In this document: one piece after another, positions 35,652-45,631 of the stretch
Numbering within the stretch: the stretch's first letter is position 1
Layout: each line of letters starts with the position of its first letter
Assembly (NCBI GenBank): GCA_023423535.1
Contig: JAFAFL010000002.1
Span: 62,001-126,000, forward strand
Reading direction: 5' to 3'
Source of the DNA: Pseudomonadota bacterium
Lineage (GTDB): Bacteria; Myxococcota; Myxococcia; Myxococcales; Myxococcaceae
Length of the DNA stretch: 64,000 nt
The notes under the pieces: generated by a model
Told to the model about the DNA's origin: nothing
Seen by the model: only the letters and a program-made list of their open reading frames with translations
The model's database searches: none
Position numbers and translations under genes: made by a program

Positions 35652-36638
35652 ATGGACGTCGAACTGCTCGGGGCCTGTGAGCTCGGCTGGGATGACCAGC
35701 GGCGCGTGAACGCTGCGGAGGGCGCGTGCGCGAAGGTGCTCGGCAAGGAGGCGAACGCGCTCGTCGGGCTGTCCCTTCACGAGGCGCTGGGGACGTCGGC
35801 GGACGCGGTGGAGGAGGTGCTCCGCAAGCTGCCGGCGCCAGGGCAAGCGGCGGCTCCGGCAATCGAGTTCCTCGGCGCGCGGCCGATCGAAGAGCCGACC
35901 CTGCTGCGCCTCGCGCTCTCGCGGAGGGAGGACGGCTCGGCCTTCGCGCAGATCGTGGATGCGTATGCCTTCCTCTCCGGCGCGCCGCCGCTGCAACTGT
36001 CGAAGCTGGCGTCTTCGCTCTCGCACGAGATCAGAAACCCGCTCTCTTCGGTGAAGATGGCGGTGCAGACGCTGGCCCGGAACCAGGGCCTCTCCGAGCG
36101 CGACGCGCGAAGGCTCACGCTGGCGAACCGCGAGATCCGCACGATGGAGCGGATGCTCGGGCTGCTCTCCGAATACGCGCGCGAGCTTCCGCCCCACCGC
36201 GAGCCGACGGTGCTGCGCAACGTGCTGGCGGACGCGCTGGCGGTGGTGGAGCAGGAGCTCTCCGAGCGGCGCATCACGGTGACCTTCAGCGGCCCCGAGG
36301 ACCTGCCGAAGGTCCGCGTGGAGAGCCACCGCCTGAGGCTCGTGCTCGCGCAGCTCTTCCTCAACGTGGCGATGGGCCTGCCGGAGAACGAGACGCTCAC
36401 CGTCGAGCTGCGCGAGGGCCCCGAAGGCGGCGCGGCGCTGCTGGTGCCGGACCGCGCGGCCACCGTGCTTCCGGAGGAGCGCGCCACCCTCTTCGAACCG
36501 TTCGGCTCGCGGCTCGCGCGCGGCGCAGGGCTCTCGCTCGCGGCGCTGCGGCGGGTGCTGCAGAGCCAGGGCGGCGACGTCAGCGCGGAGCCCCTCGGCA
36601 CCGAGGGCGCGCTCTTCACCCTCACCTTCCCCGCCTAG
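35652..36638 (+). CDS. mrpA: Sensor histidine kinase homologue MrpA, soluble
   Basis: The 328-residue protein lacks membrane helices, so it is cytoplasmic. An N-terminal PAS-like sensor region (about 1-105) precedes a HisKA helix with SSLSHEIRNPLSS, phospho-acceptor His125. The ATPase part is poorly conserved: the usual DxGxG G1 box reads VPDRAATVL, and G2 is RGAGLSL. In Myxococcus xanthus mrpA lies immediately upstream of mrpB and mrpC and takes part in developmental control; the same order here supports the name. As I recall, a phosphatase rather than kinase role has been proposed there, which would fit. Six bases separate it from mrpB. TAGAGT lies 8 bases before ATG. Confidence 0.8.
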   Translation: MDVELLGACELGWDDQRRVNAAEGACAKVLGKEANALVGLSLHEALGTSADAVEEVLRKLPAPGQAAAPAIEFLGARPIEEPTLLRLALSRREDGSAFAQIVDAYAFLSGAPPLQLSKLASSLSHEIRNPLSSVKMAVQTLARNQGLSERDARRLTLANREIRTMERMLGLLSEYARELPPHREPTVLRNVLADALAVVEQELSERRITVTFSGPEDLPKVRVESHRLRLVLAQLFLNVAMGLPENETLTVELREGPEGGAALLVPDRAATVLPEERATLFEPFGSRLARGAGLSLAALRRVLQSQGGDVSAEPLGTEGALFTLTFPA

Positions 36639-36644
36639 ACGCCC

Positions 36645-38093
<1,449 letters not shown>

Positions 38094-38126
38094 AAGAATC
38101 GGGTGGCCGACATTCACCACCCGTCT

Positions 38127-38170
38127 TTGAACGTTCCGTTCAACCGCTACAGGTCGTTTAAACGTTCCGT
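38127..38170 (+). promoter_or_regulatory. Phased palindromic sites upstream of mrpC, candidate MrpB enhancers or MrpC operators
   Basis: TTGAACG-TTC-CGTTCAA (38127-38143) is a perfect 7-bp inverted repeat with a 3-base spacer. A second site has CGTTTAAACG (38155-38164), a perfect 10-bp palindrome. The core AACGTTCCGT occurs twice, at 38130-38139 and 38161-38170, exactly 31 bases apart, about three helical turns. The sites lie about 130-160 bases before the predicted mrpC transcript start, a normal distance for enhancer-binding proteins. Assignment to MrpB is inference. Confidence 0.6.
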
Positions 38171-38266
38171 GATCAGAATCGGACGCTCGGCGGGGCGCCT
38201 CTTCGTCCGTTTTCGTAACCCTGCGAATCGTGGACGTTTTCTCGTCGTACCCGACCGTCACCTGGT

Positions 38267-38282
38267 TGGCATGGCGATTGGA
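38267..38282 (+). promoter_or_regulatory. Sigma-54-like -24/-12 promoter of mrpC
   Basis: TGGCATG-GCGA-TTGGA matches the consensus TGGCAYG-N4-TTGCW with correct spacing and one mismatch (G for C in the -12 element). The transcript start would lie near 38293, leaving a leader of about 50 bases that contains AGGAGATC before the mrpC ATG. Its position downstream of the paired palindromes and of mrpB, which encodes an enhancer-binding protein, supports it. Confidence 0.55.
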
Positions 38283-38342
38283 TAAGGCCAGCGCACGCAG
38301 TCGCACAAACTTCCCCAACCTCCCGCTCAGGAGATCAAGACC

Positions 38343-39089
38343 ATGCACGGCTACCACCGCCCCCTCGGCCCGATCGGCTCCAACGTCATCGTCCCCATGC
38401 AGACGACGTCGTCGGGCATGACGGTGACCATGAACAAGATGCAGCCCGGGGCGGACGTCCTCGACTTCAAGGGCTACTTCAAGGTCGAGACCTTCCCGCA
38501 CAACTCGGTCATCTACCGCCCGGGCGACACGCAGGACCGCGTGTACCTCCTCAAGAGCGGCCGCGTCCGCCTGATGCGGGTGGGCAAGAACAGCGCGCGC
38601 TCGGTGACCGCGATCCTGCGGCCGGGTGACCTCTTCGGCGACCTCTTCCGCCCGGACGGCACCGCGATCGAGGAGCTCTCCGTCGCCGCCGGCGAGGCCG
38701 AGGTCTGGTCCATCGAGGGCCGTGACTTCCGCGCCCAGCTCGAGGCCCGGCCGGCGCTCGCCACCGACGTCATCCGCGCCTACGCGGAGCGGGTGCGTGC
38801 GCTGCAGAAGCGGGTGCTCGGCCTGACCTTCAAGGAGGTTCCGGCGCGCCTGGCGGAGACCCTGCTCACCCTCGCGGAGGCGCACGGTGAGCGCTGCCCG
38901 CACGGCGGCGAGATGGACCTGCGCGGCATCACCCAGCAGGACCTCGCGGACCTCGTGGGCGCCTCGCGCTCCTTCGTCTCCACGCTGATCAACGAGATGA
39001 AGCGGGACGGCATGCTCGGCAACGTGGGCCGCATCCTCTGCATCCGCGACCAGAAGGCGCTCCGCAAGATCGCCTCGCGCGAGAAGTAG
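38343..39089 (+). CDS. mrpC: CRP/FNR-family developmental regulator MrpC
   Basis: The 248-residue protein has a cyclic-nucleotide-binding-like fold (about residues 45-155: VIYRPGDTQDRVYLLKSGRV), a long dimerisation helix, and a CRP-type winged helix-turn-helix (about 190-245: ITQQDLADLVGASRSFVSTL). The N-terminus MHGYHRPLGPIGSN and a length of 248 residues agree with my memory of M. xanthus MrpC, which is essential for fruiting-body formation and sporulation. The mrpA and mrpB genes upstream confirm it. CRP residues that grip cAMP are not evident, as in many FNR-like members. AGGAGATC precedes ATG by 8 bases; a strong terminator follows. Confidence 0.9.
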   Translation: MHGYHRPLGPIGSNVIVPMQTTSSGMTVTMNKMQPGADVLDFKGYFKVETFPHNSVIYRPGDTQDRVYLLKSGRVRLMRVGKNSARSVTAILRPGDLFGDLFRPDGTAIEELSVAAGEAEVWSIEGRDFRAQLEARPALATDVIRAYAERVRALQKRVLGLTFKEVPARLAETLLTLAEAHGERCPHGGEMDLRGITQQDLADLVGASRSFVSTLINEMKRDGMLGNVGRILCIRDQKALRKIASREK

Positions 39090-39137
39090 TCGAAACAGCT
39101 TCTGACACCGCCGCTCTTTCCCCCGGCGACGGTTCAA

Positions 39138-39188
39138 CGGCCCCGCCCGAGTGCGTTCATTCGCACCGGTCGCGGGGCCGGTTTTTTT
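39138..39188 (+). terminator. Rho-independent terminator of mrpC
   Basis: A 9-bp perfect stem (CGGCCCCGC at 39138-39146 with GCGGGGCCG at 39172-39180) is followed by a run of seven T (39182-39188). Inside the loop a second small hairpin, GTGCG/CGCAC (39151-39166), can form. It isolates mrpC from the MutS-like gene. Confidence 0.9.
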
Positions 39189-39220
39189 CACCCTCTCTCT
39201 GCTAGGACCGCTCATCCCGT

Positions 39221-41122
39221 ATGAGCCTTCCGGATTCTTCGTCTTCGTCCTCCGCCGCCTCCGCGCGGCAGATCTACGGGCAGCGTGAGGCCGCCGCGGC
39301 AAAGCAGGCGCAGGGTCTCGACCGGCGTGGCGGGATGCTCGCCCACGGTCGCGCGCTGACCTTCATCGCCGCGCTCGCGTTCGCCGGCCTCACCCTCTTC
39401 GACCGGCTGCCCCGCTGGGGCTGGATCGCCGCCGGCGCGTCGCTCCTCGCGTACATCGTCCTCGCGTGGATCCACGGCAAGGTCATCGCCGCGGAGGAGC
39501 GGGCAAAGGTGCGCGCCTCGCTGAACAGCCGTGGGCTCGCGCGCATGGACGGGAAGTGGCACGCCTTCCCCGAGAAGGGCGAGCGCTTCCTCAAGGAGCT
39601 TTCGGACCATCCGTATGCGGCGGACCTCGACGTGTTCGGGCAGGGGTCGCTCTTCCAGCTGCTGGACGAGAGCGCAACGAAGGCCGGCGAGGCGAGGCTT
39701 GCGCAGTGGCTCTCGGGACCGGCGACGCCGGAGGTCATCCGCGCGCGGCAGGAGGCGGTGCGGGAGCTGGCGCCGCTGGTGGAGTTCCGCCAGGCGCTGC
39801 TGGTGGAGAGCCGGATGGTGGCGCGGCAGAAGGTGGACCCGCGCATGTTCGTGGAGTGGGCGGAGGGAGGGCCCTACCTGCGCGAGGTGAAGTGGGCGCG
39901 GCCCTTCGGCTTCATCCTGCCGCCGGTGACGCTCGTGCTCTTCGCGCTCGGGCGCTACGACGTGATCGAGCGCTGGTGGTGGTGGCTGGGCCTCGCGGCG
40001 CTGGCGGGGATCGTCGCGGTCACGCGCAAGCCGCTCAACGCGTTCTACGAGCGGGTGGTGCTCGGCGAGAACGGCTTCGTCCGCTTCGGCGAGACCTTTG
40101 CCACGGTGGAGGCGCAGCAGTTCCAGTCGCCCCTGCTGCGCGAGCTCGCGGGAAGGCTTCGGCCGGAGGGCGGCGCCGGCGCGTCGGAGCGGCTGCGGCG
40201 CTTCTCGCACCGGTTCTCCTTCGCGGAGGCCCGTCAGTCGAGCCAGCTGCACGCGGGGCTGAACATGCTCACGCTTTGGGACCTGCACTGGCTGCTCGCG
40301 CTGGAGCGCTGGCGCGAGGAGAGCGGTCCGAGAGTGCGCGGCTGGTTCGAGGCGCTCGCGGAATTGGAGGCGCTCTGCAGCCTCGCCACCTACGCGTTCG
40401 AACGGCCCGAGCTCACCTGGCCGGAGATCCGCGAGGAGGGCCCGGCACACTTCGAGGCCACGGCGCTGGCGCACCCGCTGCTCGACGAGCCGGTGGCGAA
40501 CGACGTGCGGCTCGCGGGACCGAAGGCGGCGCTGATCGTCACCGGCTCGAACATGAGCGGGAAGACGACGCTGCTTCGCTCCATCGGCGCCAACGCGGTG
40601 GTGGCGATGGCCGGCGGTCCGGTGCGCGCGCAGAGGCTGTCGCAGACGACGCTGTCGATCTTCACCAGCATGCGGGTGAAGGACTCGCTCGAGCGCGGCG
40701 TGTCGTACTTCTACGCCGAGGTGCAGCGGATCCGCTCCGTGCTGGAGGGCGCGCAGGGCGCGGGAGGGCGGGCGCTGTTCCTGCTCGATGAGATCCTTCT
40801 CGGGACGAACACGCGGGAGCGGCAGATCGCTTCGCGCGAGATCCTCCGGCTCCTGCTGGAGACAGGGGCGATCGGCGCGGTGACCACGCACGACCTGTCG
40901 CTGACGGAGCTCGGCGGCGTGCCCTGGGCGCAGGTGCGCAACGTCCACTTCCGCGACGTGCTGCAGGAGGGCCGGATGACGTTCGACTACCGCATGCGCG
41001 AGGGCGTGGTGGAGACGACCAACGCGCTGCGCGTGCTGCGGGATGCGGGCGTGCCGGTGCCGGCGGAGGCGCCCTCTGCGACCGAGGCCCAGGCGGCTCC
41101 GATGCGCAACGCGGGCCCGTAG
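39221..41122 (+). CDS. Membrane-anchored MutS-family ATPase
   Basis: The 633-residue protein has two hydrophobic segments near the N-terminus (about residues 43-83) and two more near 225-270, which MutS itself lacks. The C-terminal half has a MutS core and ATPase: Walker A TGSNMSGKTTLLR (442-449) and Walker B LFLLDEIL (Asp523, Glu524), with GTNTRERQIASREI after it. The N-terminal mismatch-recognition domain and its Phe-X-Glu motif are absent. Classical mismatch repair is therefore unlikely; membrane MutS-like ATPases have no settled role. TAGGAC lies 12 bases before ATG. An M1 peptidase gene follows after 20 bases. Confidence 0.82.
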   Translation: MSLPDSSSSSSAASARQIYGQREAAAAKQAQGLDRRGGMLAHGRALTFIAALAFAGLTLFDRLPRWGWIAAGASLLAYIVLAWIHGKVIAAEERAKVRASLNSRGLARMDGKWHAFPEKGERFLKELSDHPYAADLDVFGQGSLFQLLDESATKAGEARLAQWLSGPATPEVIRARQEAVRELAPLVEFRQALLVESRMVARQKVDPRMFVEWAEGGPYLREVKWARPFGFILPPVTLVLFALGRYDVIERWWWWLGLAALAGIVAVTRKPLNAFYERVVLGENGFVRFGETFATVEAQQFQSPLLRELAGRLRPEGGAGASERLRRFSHRFSFAEARQSSQLHAGLNMLTLWDLHWLLALERWREESGPRVRGWFEALAELEALCSLATYAFERPELTWPEIREEGPAHFEATALAHPLLDEPVANDVRLAGPKAALIVTGSNMSGKTTLLRSIGANAVVAMAGGPVRAQRLSQTTLSIFTSMRVKDSLERGVSYFYAEVQRIRSVLEGAQGAGGRALFLLDEILLGTNTRERQIASREILRLLLETGAIGAVTTHDLSLTELGGVPWAQVRNVHFRDVLQEGRMTFDYRMREGVVETTNALRVLRDAGVPVPAEAPSATEAQAAPMRNAGP

Positions 41123-41142
41123 CCCGAAGCGGAGGAAGTGAC

Positions 41143-42909
41143 ATGGCGAGGAAGGATCCCCACTCGTACGCGGACGGGGCGCAGGGCAGGACGAGGCACG
41201 TCGCCTGGACCGCGACGCTGGACTTCGCTCGGCGCACGCTCGAGTGCACGGCGACGCTGAAGCTGACGGGCGTGGCGGGCGGACCGCTGCATCTGGACAC
41301 GCGGGACCTCGAGATCGAGCGCGTGGAGAGCGGCGCGGGCGAGGCCCTGCCCTTCACCCTGGGCGAGCCGGACAAGATCCTCGGGACGCGGCTGGAGGTG
41401 ACGGTGCCGGCGGGGCTCGAGGCGCTGAGGATCACCTACCGCGTAGGCCCGAACGCGTCGGCGCTGCAGTGGCTGGCGCCGGAGCAGACGGCGGGCGGCG
41501 AGCATCCCTTCCTCTTCAGCCAGTGCCAGGCGATCCACGCGCGGAGCCTCATCCCGCTGCAGGACTCGCCCGCGTTCCGCATCACGTACGACGCGCGGAT
41601 GACGGTGCCGAAGGCGCTGCGGGTGCTCATGGCGGCGCGGGGAGATGGGCGGACGGAGCACACGGACGGGACGGGGCTGGCGACCGAACTGTTCACCATG
41701 CCCCAGCCCATCCCGCCGTATCTGCTGGCCTTTTGCGTGGGAGACCTCGCGTCGAGGGCGCTGGGGCCGAGGTCGCGGGTGTGGGCGGAGCCGTCGGTGG
41801 TGGACGCGGCGGCGTGGGAGTTCGAGGGCGTGGAGGCGATGATCGCCGGCGCCGAGAGGCTCTTCGGTCCCTACGACTGGGAGCGCTTCGACGTGCTGGT
41901 GATGCCGCCCTCGTTCCCCTACGGCGGGATGGAGAATCCGCGGCTGACCTTCCTCACGCCGACGCTGCTCGCGGGCGACCGGTCGCAGGTGAACGTGCTC
42001 GCGCACGAGCTGGCGCACTCGTGGACGGGGAACCTCGTCACCAACGCGTCGGCGGAGCACTTCTGGCTCAACGAGGGCTGGACCGTGTACGCGGAGCGCC
42101 GGCTGCTCGAGGCGCTGGAGGGCCGGGAGTACTCGGAGCTGCACGCGGCGCTGGGACGCAGTGCGCTGGGCGATGCGCTGCGCCAGTTCGCGGAGCGGCC
42201 GGCGCTCACGCGGCTGCGCACCGAGCTGTGGGGCGTGGACCCGGACGAGGTCTTCAGCGTCGTGCCCTACGAGAAGGGCTACCTTTTTCTCCGCGCGTGC
42301 GAGGAGGCGGTGGGCCGGGAGAGGTTCGACCGCTTCGTGCGCGACTACGTCTCGACGCATCGCTTCGGCGCGCTGACCACGGATGAGTTCCTCGAGTTCC
42401 TCCGCGCGAAGCTTCCCGAGGCGGTGGCGAAGGTGAACGTCACTTCCTGGATCGACGCGCCGGGACTGCCGGAGAGCGCGCCGGTGGCGATGTCCCAGCG
42501 GCTGGAGGCGGTGCGCCGGCAGCAGGACCGGGTGCCGGACGAGAGCGTGTCCGCGCAGTGGGGCGCCACCGAGCTGCAGCTCTACCTCGACTCGCTCACG
42601 CGGCCGGCAAGCGGCGAGCTGCTCGATGCGCTGGAGCGGCGGTGGGCGCTGTCGGAGTCGAAGAACAGGGAGCTGCTCGTGTCGTGGCTGGAGCTGTGCC
42701 TCGAGTCGGGTCGCGACGTGCTGGCGCAGACCGAGGCCGTGCTCGGCGAGGTGGGCCGACTGAAGTTCGTGAAGCCGCTCTACGCGGCGATGGCGAAGCG
42801 CGCGGATGGCAAGGCTCGGGCGAGGGAGACCTTCGAGCGCGTGCGGGCGCGCTACCACCCGATCACCGTGCAGGTGGTGGAGGGCGTGCTCAAGCGCTAC
42901 GGCGCGTGA
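41143..42909 (+). CDS. M1-family zinc aminopeptidase
   Basis: The 588-residue protein is a gluzincin: HELAH (288-292) followed 18 residues later by Glu311 in NEGW, with the substrate-binding exopeptidase motif seen as GGMEN near residue 263. An N-terminal beta domain (about 1-190) and a C-terminal helical domain (about 455-588) give the leukotriene-A4-hydrolase-like layout. No signal peptide is seen, so a cytoplasmic aminopeptidase trimming peptides is likely. A GGAGGA ribosome-binding site precedes ATG. It is close behind the MutS-like gene and probably shares its transcript. Confidence 0.9.
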   Translation: MARKDPHSYADGAQGRTRHVAWTATLDFARRTLECTATLKLTGVAGGPLHLDTRDLEIERVESGAGEALPFTLGEPDKILGTRLEVTVPAGLEALRITYRVGPNASALQWLAPEQTAGGEHPFLFSQCQAIHARSLIPLQDSPAFRITYDARMTVPKALRVLMAARGDGRTEHTDGTGLATELFTMPQPIPPYLLAFCVGDLASRALGPRSRVWAEPSVVDAAAWEFEGVEAMIAGAERLFGPYDWERFDVLVMPPSFPYGGMENPRLTFLTPTLLAGDRSQVNVLAHELAHSWTGNLVTNASAEHFWLNEGWTVYAERRLLEALEGREYSELHAALGRSALGDALRQFAERPALTRLRTELWGVDPDEVFSVVPYEKGYLFLRACEEAVGRERFDRFVRDYVSTHRFGALTTDEFLEFLRAKLPEAVAKVNVTSWIDAPGLPESAPVAMSQRLEAVRRQQDRVPDESVSAQWGATELQLYLDSLTRPASGELLDALERRWALSESKNRELLVSWLELCLESGRDVLAQTEAVLGEVGRLKFVKPLYAAMAKRADGKARARETFERVRARYHPITVQVVEGVLKRYGA

Positions 42910-42944
42910 TGCGTGACGCGTAAGTAGGGACTCGGGGCCTTCGC

Positions 42945-44384
42945 CTAACTTGCGGCGCGGCTGACACCCGAGCCGGTGCGAAGCGGCGACTGCCGGTGGT
43001 GCCAGGGCATCGCCTCCTCCAGCGCGCGCGCGACGGCGAGCACGGTCCCGTCCTCGGAGGGCCTGCCCGCGAGCTGCACGCCGATGGGCCAGCCTTCAGA
43101 GGACACGCCGGCAGGGATGCTCGCGGCGGGCTGACCTGTGATGTTGAAGAGCGCGGTGAAGGCGCCGAGCTTCGCGGCCTGACCGAACGCGTCCGCGGGT
43201 CCGAGCGAACGCCAGGCGCCGATCGCCGGCGGCGGGACCGCGACCGCGGGCGTGACCCAGAGGTCCGCATCGCCGAACCAGCCGAGCACCCGCTGCTCGA
43301 GCTCCCCCTGGCGCACGAGCACGTCCGCTGCGCGCAGGCGCTTGCCGGACTCTCGGAGCCACGCGGTGACCGGCTGCAGCGAACCCGCGCGGAGCACCGG
43401 CGGCTGCGCCACGAGGAACTGCCAGACCGGGAGGAACTCCTCCAGCTCACCGACGGGAGGCGCGCCCTCCTCCACGTGGTGGCCCATCTGCTCGAGCAAC
43501 GCGGTCACCCGTCCCACCGCTTCGGCGACCTCGGGGTGCGCGGTGACGAGCGGCGAGCGGAGGGTGAAGCGGATCTTCAACGCGCGCGGCGGCGGGCCGG
43601 AGACGGTCTCGTGGAAGGGACAGGAGGGCGCCGGCGCCCAATGCGGCGCGCCGATGCCGGTGCAGAGGCCGGCCATCACGTCGAGCAGCGCCGCGGCGTC
43701 CGACACGCTGTGCGCCATCGGCCCCACGGTGGCGATGGAGGTTCGATCCGGGCGTCCGTAGGGATCCGGGACGCGGCCGCGCGAGGGCTTGATGCCGAAG
43801 AGGTGGCCGAACGACGACGGGATGCGGATGGAGCCCGCGCCGTCGCTGCCCTGGGCGATGGGCGTGAGGCCCGCGGCGAGCGCGGAGCCGGCGCCACCGC
43901 TCGAGCCCCCGGGCGTGCGCGAGAGATCCCACGGGTTGCGGGTGGGCGCGTGGATGTCCGGCTCGGTCACGGGCATGGCCCCGAGCTCGCTGGTGGCGGT
44001 CTTGCCGAGGATGACGAAGCCGCCCTCGCGGAGGCGGGTGACGGTCTTGTCATCCACCGGAGAGAGGAACCAGCGGTAGGCGCGCGAGCCGAGGCGGGTG
44101 AACGAGCCCTTCACGAAGTTGAGGTCCTTCACCGCGATGGGCACGCCGTAGAAGGGCGGGAGGGACTTCGTGTCCGCGCCGCGGCGGGAGAGCTCCGCGT
44201 CCTTGCGGCGAGCGTCCTTCAGCGCGCTGCGCGAGAGCACCTGGGTGAAAGCGTGGAGCGAAGGGTTCAGGCGCGAGATGCGCTCGAGGTAGCCGCGCAC
44301 GAGCTCCTCGGAGGACACCTCGCGAGAGCGCACGAGTCGCGCCTGCTCCAGCGCGGTCAGATCGAAGAGGTCGTTGGCTGCCAT
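42945..44384 (-). CDS. Amidase-signature family hydrolase
   Basis: The 479-residue enzyme has the amidase-signature Ser-cisSer-Lys triad: Lys86 in GVPIAVKDLNF, cis-Ser161 in PGGSSGGAGSAL and nucleophile Ser185 in GSDGAGSIRIPSS. It lacks a signal peptide. Family members hydrolyse amides or act as GatA in Glu-tRNA amidotransferase, but no gatB or gatC is adjacent, so a stand-alone amidase is more likely. It converges on the M1 peptidase gene and is divergent from the sigma-factor operon, leaving 80 bases for both promoters. Confidence 0.87.
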   Translation of the reverse strand: MAANDLFDLTALEQARLVRSREVSSEELVRGYLERISRLNPSLHAFTQVLSRSALKDARRKDAELSRRGADTKSLPPFYGVPIAVKDLNFVKGSFTRLGSRAYRWFLSPVDDKTVTRLREGGFVILGKTATSELGAMPVTEPDIHAPTRNPWDLSRTPGGSSGGAGSALAAGLTPIAQGSDGAGSIRIPSSFGHLFGIKPSRGRVPDPYGRPDRTSIATVGPMAHSVSDAAALLDVMAGLCTGIGAPHWAPAPSCPFHETVSGPPPRALKIRFTLRSPLVTAHPEVAEAVGRVTALLEQMGHHVEEGAPPVGELEEFLPVWQFLVAQPPVLRAGSLQPVTAWLRESGKRLRAADVLVRQGELEQRVLGWFGDADLWVTPAVAVPPPAIGAWRSLGPADAFGQAAKLGAFTALFNITGQPAASIPAGVSSEGWPIGVQLAGRPSEDGTVLAVARALEEAMPWHHRQSPLRTGSGVSRAAS

Positions 44385-44464
44385 GGCCCGACTCTCCCGC
44401 GCTGGAGGAGAAAGACAACCGCCACCGTGGCCCCAGGTCCGCCGGTGGTAAGTCTTTTGCCGCC

Positions 44465-45631
44465 ATGCGGTTGCTCGTCGCGCACATCGTCGTGTCGCTG
44501 GGCGTCCTCGCCGCTGCGGCGGACGTGCGGGCGGCGGCGCGCGAGGGGCCGGGCATTCGCGTCGACGGCGAGGGCGTCCCGGGCTGCGTGCGAAAGGAGT
44601 GGATCGCCGAGGAGCTCGGCAAGCGGGTGACCGCGACCCGCGGGGAGAGGGTGCAGCTCTTCCAGCGCGTCGATGGGCGGCTGCAGGTCAGCCTCCACAG
44701 GCGAGGAACCCTCGTCGCCTCGCGCTCGCTGCCGGTCAGGCGCGACGAGTGCCCGGCGCTCGAGCGGACGGCGCTGCTCGTGCTCGCGTCATGGTGGAAC
44801 CTGCCGGAGGAAGCGCCCGAGGCCTCCATGCCGCCGCCGGTCATCGCGCCGTTGCCCGAGCCATCGGTTTCGCCTTCGCCTTCGCACACGCGCGCGGAGC
44901 CGGTCGCGCAGTCAGAGCCGAAGCCGCAGCTGGAGCCACTGCCGGTCGAACCGGAGCGTTCGGAGCCTCCCGCGCCCGAGCCCGCCTCCGAGCCCGCCTC
45001 CGAGCCCGCCTCCGAAGAACCCGCCGCAGAGCCGGCGCCGCCTCCGGTCGATCCGCTCGACGTGGAAGTGGAAGCGGAAGCGGAACCTCTGCCACCTCCG
45101 TTGATGGAGCCCGAGCCCGAGGTGCGTCCGCTGCAGCTCGCGATCGCTGCGCGCGCGCAGGGACAGCACGACGGCGAGCCGGGCTTCGGTGGGCAGCTCG
45201 CGCTGGAGGCCGGCCGCAGAGAGGGACTCGGCGCCTTCGTGGAGCTGGGGCTGGAGCGCACGCGCCGCTCGGCGCTGGGGCCCGGCGAGGTGGAGGTGTG
45301 GCCGCAGTTCGCGTCGCTCGGCGGGCGCTGGGGCCTGGACCTGAGCGAGCGGGTGCAGGTGCTCGGCGGCGGCGGCGTGCGGCTCTTCCGGCTCGCGGTG
45401 ACTTCGCGCGGCTACGACCTCAACGAGACGACGGCGCTGCTCTCACCTGCCCTCCTCCTCTCGTTGGAGACGCGCGTGCGCTTCGGAGGGCCGCTCTGGG
45501 GGACCGCGGCGCTGCAGGGCTGGTCGCGGCTTCGCGAAGAAACGCTGTCGATCCGGGGACTTGGCGTCGCGCAGTCGGTGCGGCCGCTGGGTGCGGCGCT
45601 CTGTATCGGCGTGGGCTGGGGCGGAGAATGA
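44465..45631 (+). CDS. Exported Pro/Glu-rich protein with C-terminal beta-rich domain
   Basis: The 388-residue protein has a signal peptide (about 1-24, ending ADVRAAA), a small domain with two Cys (about 25-110), and a Pro/Glu/Ser-rich linker (about 115-220). That linker contains a tandem 12-bp repeat encoding EPAS. A strand-rich C-terminal domain (about 225-388) resembles a small outer-membrane barrel. Similar layouts occur in myxobacterial operons with ECF sigma factors. Its TGA stop overlaps the sigma factor ATG, so the two are translationally coupled. The function is unknown. Confidence 0.7.
   Translation: MRLLVAHIVVSLGVLAAAADVRAAAREGPGIRVDGEGVPGCVRKEWIAEELGKRVTATRGERVQLFQRVDGRLQVSLHRRGTLVASRSLPVRRDECPALERTALLVLASWWNLPEEAPEASMPPPVIAPLPEPSVSPSPSHTRAEPVAQSEPKPQLEPLPVEPERSEPPAPEPASEPASEPASEEPAAEPAPPPVDPLDVEVEAEAEPLPPPLMEPEPEVRPLQLAIAARAQGQHDGEPGFGGQLALEAGRREGLGAFVELGLERTRRSALGPGEVEVWPQFASLGGRWGLDLSERVQVLGGGGVRLFRLAVTSRGYDLNETTALLSPALLLSLETRVRFGGPLWGTAALQGWSRLREETLSIRGLGVAQSVRPLGAALCIGVGWGGE
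44978..45013 (+). repeat. Tandem 12-bp coding repeat, three copies
   Basis: GAGCCCGCCTCC occurs three times in a row (44978-44989, 44990-45001, 45002-45013), encoding Glu-Pro-Ala-Ser units. A degenerate fourth copy follows. It lies in the flexible linker of the exported protein at 44465-45631 and may vary in copy number between strains. Confidence 0.85.
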
